Both the position numbers and the translations under genes were made by a program. The notes under the pieces were generated by a model. It worked only from the letters and a program-made list of their open reading frames with translations. It was not told the DNA's origin and ran no database searches. Below, piece by piece: positions 61,435 through 64,000 of a DNA stretch of 64,000 nt. The stretch comes from Massilia antarctica (GTDB lineage Bacteria > Pseudomonadota > Gammaproteobacteria > Burkholderiales > Burkholderiaceae_D): the NCBI RefSeq assembly GCF_015689335.1, contig NZ_CP065053.1, positions 1,054,001-1,118,000 on the forward strand. Direction: 5' to 3'. Within the stretch, counting starts at the first letter, position 1; every line of letters begins with the position of its first letter.

Positions 61435-63693
61435 TTACCTTTTCTCGGTTGAAGGGACGGCTTTGCCATGCAGGTCCAGCTTGCGCGCGGGGAGGTCGAC
61501 CGTGATGCTGCTTTCGCCAGTGCCGCCGGCATCCTGCGCCAGCAACAATTTGTACTTCCCTTTGGCGATGCGCCAGGTCTTGGACGGGCCATGGAGCACG
61601 GCCAGCATGCGCGGCTCCACCGTGAGGGTCACCTCGCGCGTCTCTCCCGGCTGCAGGTCGACCTTGTCCCAGCCAGCCAGGCGCTTGGGCGCTTCCCAGC
61701 GTGCCCCGGACGGCGCTGCCACGTACAGCTGCGCCACGTCCTTGCCGGCCACCTTGCCGGTATTGCTTACCTTGAAGCGCACCTGCAACTGCCCGTCCTT
61801 GTATCCGCCCGCCAGGGCTGAATAGGCAAACTGGGTGTACGACAAGCCATGCCCGAAGGGGAACAGCGGCTTGTGTTTCTTGAGGTCGAACCACTTGTAG
61901 CCGACCGCCGCGCCTTCGTGATAGTCGACCCGGAACTGCATCTGCGGCCTGGCCGGGTCGCCATCGAGCACGGGGCGCGGCAACTGGCTGAGGGACGCGG
62001 GGAAAGTGGCCGGCAAGTGCCCGGATGGATTGACGTCGCCGAACAGCACGCGCGCGATCGCTTCGCCGCCGCGCGTGCCCGGGTACCACGCTTGCAGCAC
62101 CGCTGCCGTCTTGCCCAGCCACGGCATCAGCACCGGACCGCCGGTCTCCAACACGACCACGGTGCGCGGATTGGCGGCGGCGACGGCCGCAATCAGCTCA
62201 TCCTGCTTGTCGGGCAGCGACAGGTCCACCGCGTCGTTGGCTTCGCCGATCCAATGGGTGCCGAAGACGATCACCGCGTCGGCGCTTGCGGCCAGCTGCG
62301 CCGCCCGTGCAGGATCGGCGCCGCTGTCGAAAACGACCTTGGCGCCGGGCGCCAGCGCGGCGATTTCCTTCACCGGCGCGGAAGGGTGGTACACCACTGG
62401 TCCGGGCCAACTGGCCGGCAGCAATCCCTTGACGGCGCTGCCGCCGATCGGATACACCTGCGACGAGCCGCCGCCGGACAGCACGCCCTGGTCGGCATGG
62501 CCGCCGATCACTGCAATCGTTTTCACGTCCTTGCGCAAAGGGAGCACCTGGCCGTCGTTCTTGAGCAGGACCATGCTCTCTTCGGCATCCGTCCGGCTGA
62601 TCAGGCCATGAGCGGCAAAGTCGATGACGCCGTCCGGCTTGACCGGATGGTCCACCACGCCCTTGTCGAACATCGCATACAAAATGCGGTAGACCATATT
62701 GTCGAAGCGCGACTGCGCGACCGATCCGGTCTTGACCGCTTCTTCCAGCGCGCCCGCGAAATAAGGGGACTTGTCGAATTCGGAGCCGGACTGCTGGTCC
62801 AGGCCATTATTGGCCGATGCCACGGTGCTGTGCACCGCGCCCCAGTCGGACATCACGTAGCCCTTGAAGCCCCAGTCCTGCTTGAGCACTTCGTTGAGCA
62901 GCCAGGCGTTCTCGCATGCGTAGGGACCGTTGACCCGGTTATACGCGCACATCACCGAGCCGGGGTCGCCCTGTTCGATCACCAGCTGCATGGCCAGCAG
63001 GTCGCTGGTACGCGCCGCCACATCGCCGATGCGCGCATCGAGTTCGTTGCGGCCGGTCTCCTGGTTGTTCAGCGCATAGTGCTTGACGGTCGAAATGAGG
63101 TGGTTGGACTGGATGCCCTTGACCGCCTGCCCCACCATGATCCCGGACAGCAGCGGGTCTTCGCCGGCGTACTCGAAATTGCGGCCGTTGCGCGGGTCGC
63201 GCATCAGGTTCACGCCGCCGGCCAGCATCACGTTAAAGCCCGAGGCGCGCGCCTCCGCGCCGATCATCGCGCCGCCCTGGTAGGCCAGTTTGGGATTCCA
63301 GGTGGCCGCCGTGGCAAGGCCCGACGGCAACGAGGTGCGCTCGCGCGGATTGGCGCTGGCCTGCGAGGCCACGCCAAGGCCGGCGTCGGTCTCGAACAGC
63401 TCGGGCAGGCCAAGGCGCGCCACGCCGGGAATGTAGCCGGCCGACGACGGCAGGGCTGCCGCGATCTTGATGGTTTTCTTGGGTGCGAAGTCCGAGCCGA
63501 AGTAGCCGTACACCCATTGCAGCTTTTCTTCCTGCGTCATCTCCTTGAGCACCAGGGTGGCGCGCTGCCCGGCGGAGAGGGCGCGGTTCATCCACGGCAT
63601 GGGCGCCTCGGCCGCGCCGGCCATCAGCGGCAGGGCGGCCGCGATGGCGGCGGCGAGGGCGTGTTTGATCAGGGTGGTCGTGCGGGTGCTCAT
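61435..63693 (-). CDS. Beta-glucosidase, GH3
   Basis: 752 residues: signal peptide (MAGAAEAP), GH3 N-terminal barrel with nucleophile D283 in YVMSDWGAV, C-terminal alpha/beta domain (VLLKNDGQVLPL; VIGGHADQG) and a fibronectin-III-like end (PFGHGLSYTQFAYS). It releases glucose, or mannose-capped units, from oligosaccharides. First gene of the operon; GAGGAGA before the ATG. Confidence 0.93.
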   Translation of the reverse strand: MSTRTTTLIKHALAAAIAAALPLMAGAAEAPMPWMNRALSAGQRATLVLKEMTQEEKLQWVYGYFGSDFAPKKTIKIAAALPSSAGYIPGVARLGLPELFETDAGLGVASQASANPRERTSLPSGLATAATWNPKLAYQGGAMIGAEARASGFNVMLAGGVNLMRDPRNGRNFEYAGEDPLLSGIMVGQAVKGIQSNHLISTVKHYALNNQETGRNELDARIGDVAARTSDLLAMQLVIEQGDPGSVMCAYNRVNGPYACENAWLLNEVLKQDWGFKGYVMSDWGAVHSTVASANNGLDQQSGSEFDKSPYFAGALEEAVKTGSVAQSRFDNMVYRILYAMFDKGVVDHPVKPDGVIDFAAHGLISRTDAEESMVLLKNDGQVLPLRKDVKTIAVIGGHADQGVLSGGGSSQVYPIGGSAVKGLLPASWPGPVVYHPSAPVKEIAALAPGAKVVFDSGADPARAAQLAASADAVIVFGTHWIGEANDAVDLSLPDKQDELIAAVAAANPRTVVVLETGGPVLMPWLGKTAAVLQAWYPGTRGGEAIARVLFGDVNPSGHLPATFPASLSQLPRPVLDGDPARPQMQFRVDYHEGAAVGYKWFDLKKHKPLFPFGHGLSYTQFAYSALAGGYKDGQLQVRFKVSNTGKVAGKDVAQLYVAAPSGARWEAPKRLAGWDKVDLQPGETREVTLTVEPRMLAVLHGPSKTWRIAKGKYKLLLAQDAGGTGESSITVDLPARKLDLHGKAVPSTEKR

Positions 63694-63819
63694 CGTGCCT
63701 GTCTCCTCTTTGTATTTACCCGCTCGGCGCCTGGAAAGGTCGCCGGCCGGTTTATATGGATGAGGTGAGTGTGCATGCGGACTGGCGGCCGGTCAAACAA
63801 AAGGTGGCGCTTTCGACCA

Positions 63820-63842
63820 TGTTTAGCCATGATCACTAAACA
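63820..63842. promoter_or_regulatory. Inverted repeat TGTTTAG-N9-CTAAACA
   Basis: Perfect 7-bp arms, 127 bp before the GH3 start. LacI- or GntR-like operator shape. Same arm sequence as the motif upstream of the TonB receptor. Confidence 0.6.
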
Positions 63843-63916
63843 CGCGGGCGGCCGCTGGCAGGGTGCTACGCCCGGGGCGATGCGCTTGGATAGCTGCGCA
63901 ACAGGCGGCGCTGCCC

Positions 63917-63940
63917 TGTTTAGTAAAACCCGGCTAAACT
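63917..63940. promoter_or_regulatory. Inverted repeat TGTTTAG-N10-CTAAACT, containing motif copy 2
   Basis: The left arm lies in CCCTGTTTAGTAAA (63914-63927), identical over 14 bases to 54070-54083. The right arm matches in six of seven positions. A second operator for the same regulator is likely. Confidence 0.5.
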
Positions 63941-64000
63941 GTTCGCAAACCGGACCAATCGTTTGACCATGGGCTCATCGATATGCAAGACTCTCAGCAT

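Larger units (their letters stand above)
63694..64000. other. Regulatory region upstream of the mannan operon
   Basis: 307 bp. Holds two inverted repeats of TGTTTAG/CTAAAC arms (63820-63842, 63917-63940) and TATAAA on the minus strand near 63750 as a possible -10. An ATG at 63983 on the plus strand could open a gene beyond the edge (MQDSQH visible), without ribosome-binding site; not called. Confidence 0.45.

Noticed and set aside
63983..64000. Start of another gene at the right edge
   Set aside because: Only six codons are visible and there is no ribosome-binding site, so it cannot be supported.

Overview
The window is GC-rich DNA (about 60-65% by eye) and looks like a chromosome segment of a betaproteobacterium, most likely Oxalobacteraceae (Massilia/Duganella-like). 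Pointers are a PEP-CTERM exported protein, the pcm start at the left edge, a kdpFABCDE cluster followed by an enhancer-binding-protein-like gene, many two-component systems, and a TonB-dependent receptor beside a plant-polysaccharide operon. No rRNA, tRNA, CRISPR array or complete transposon was seen.

Layout. 1-0.9 kb: start of pcm and a tetR gene. 0.95-9.8 kb: a less GC-rich accessory stretch that I read as a small defence island. It begins with three tandem ~21-bp repeats resembling an IS21-family end. It holds a Gabija-like pair (OLD/TOPRIM nuclease plus UvrD-like helicase) whose nuclease gene carries an in-frame TGA, a coupled pair of a two-TM protein and a TIM-barrel metallohydrolase, and a 584-residue protein with a PD-(D/E)xK-like signature. 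Two conspicuous palindromes lie between these genes. 10-24 kb: exported subtilase, two two-component systems, a diguanylate cyclase, a PEP-CTERM protein, a NERD-helicase fusion, a cupin/thioredoxin-like pair and an exported acetolactate decarboxylase.

24-35 kb: the Kdp potassium system (small ORF-kdpF-A-B-C-D-E plus a degenerate sigma54-type AAA+ gene), then a TorF-like outer-membrane protein and a GNAT acetyltransferase. Paired T-rich boxes resembling the KdpE site precede both the kdp operon and torF, each pair with the same 32-bp spacing, suggesting co-regulation. 35-37 kb: an orphan DUF4157 (eCIS-type) protein. 37-44 kb: copper homeostasis, with cueR-copA facing copZ, small Cys- or His/Met-rich exported proteins, an outer-membrane efflux lipoprotein and a Tat-exported multicopper oxidase. 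Both divergent promoters have the 19-bp spacer of MerR/CueR control.

44-53 kb: an HTH-GAF protein, a chemoreceptor, and a sugar-acid operon (kdgD, ketoglutarate semialdehyde dehydrogenase, MFS transporter, SMP-30 lactonase) with a FadR-type GntR repressor; matching operator-like motifs precede kdgD and the regulator. 53-54 kb: a YkgJ-type protein, a 5'-truncated gene and a small ORF. 54-64 kb: a TonB receptor facing a five-gene galactoglucomannan operon (GH3, GH5 mannanase, GH27 alpha-galactosidase, two SGNH esterases). A shared 14-bp motif lies upstream of both units.
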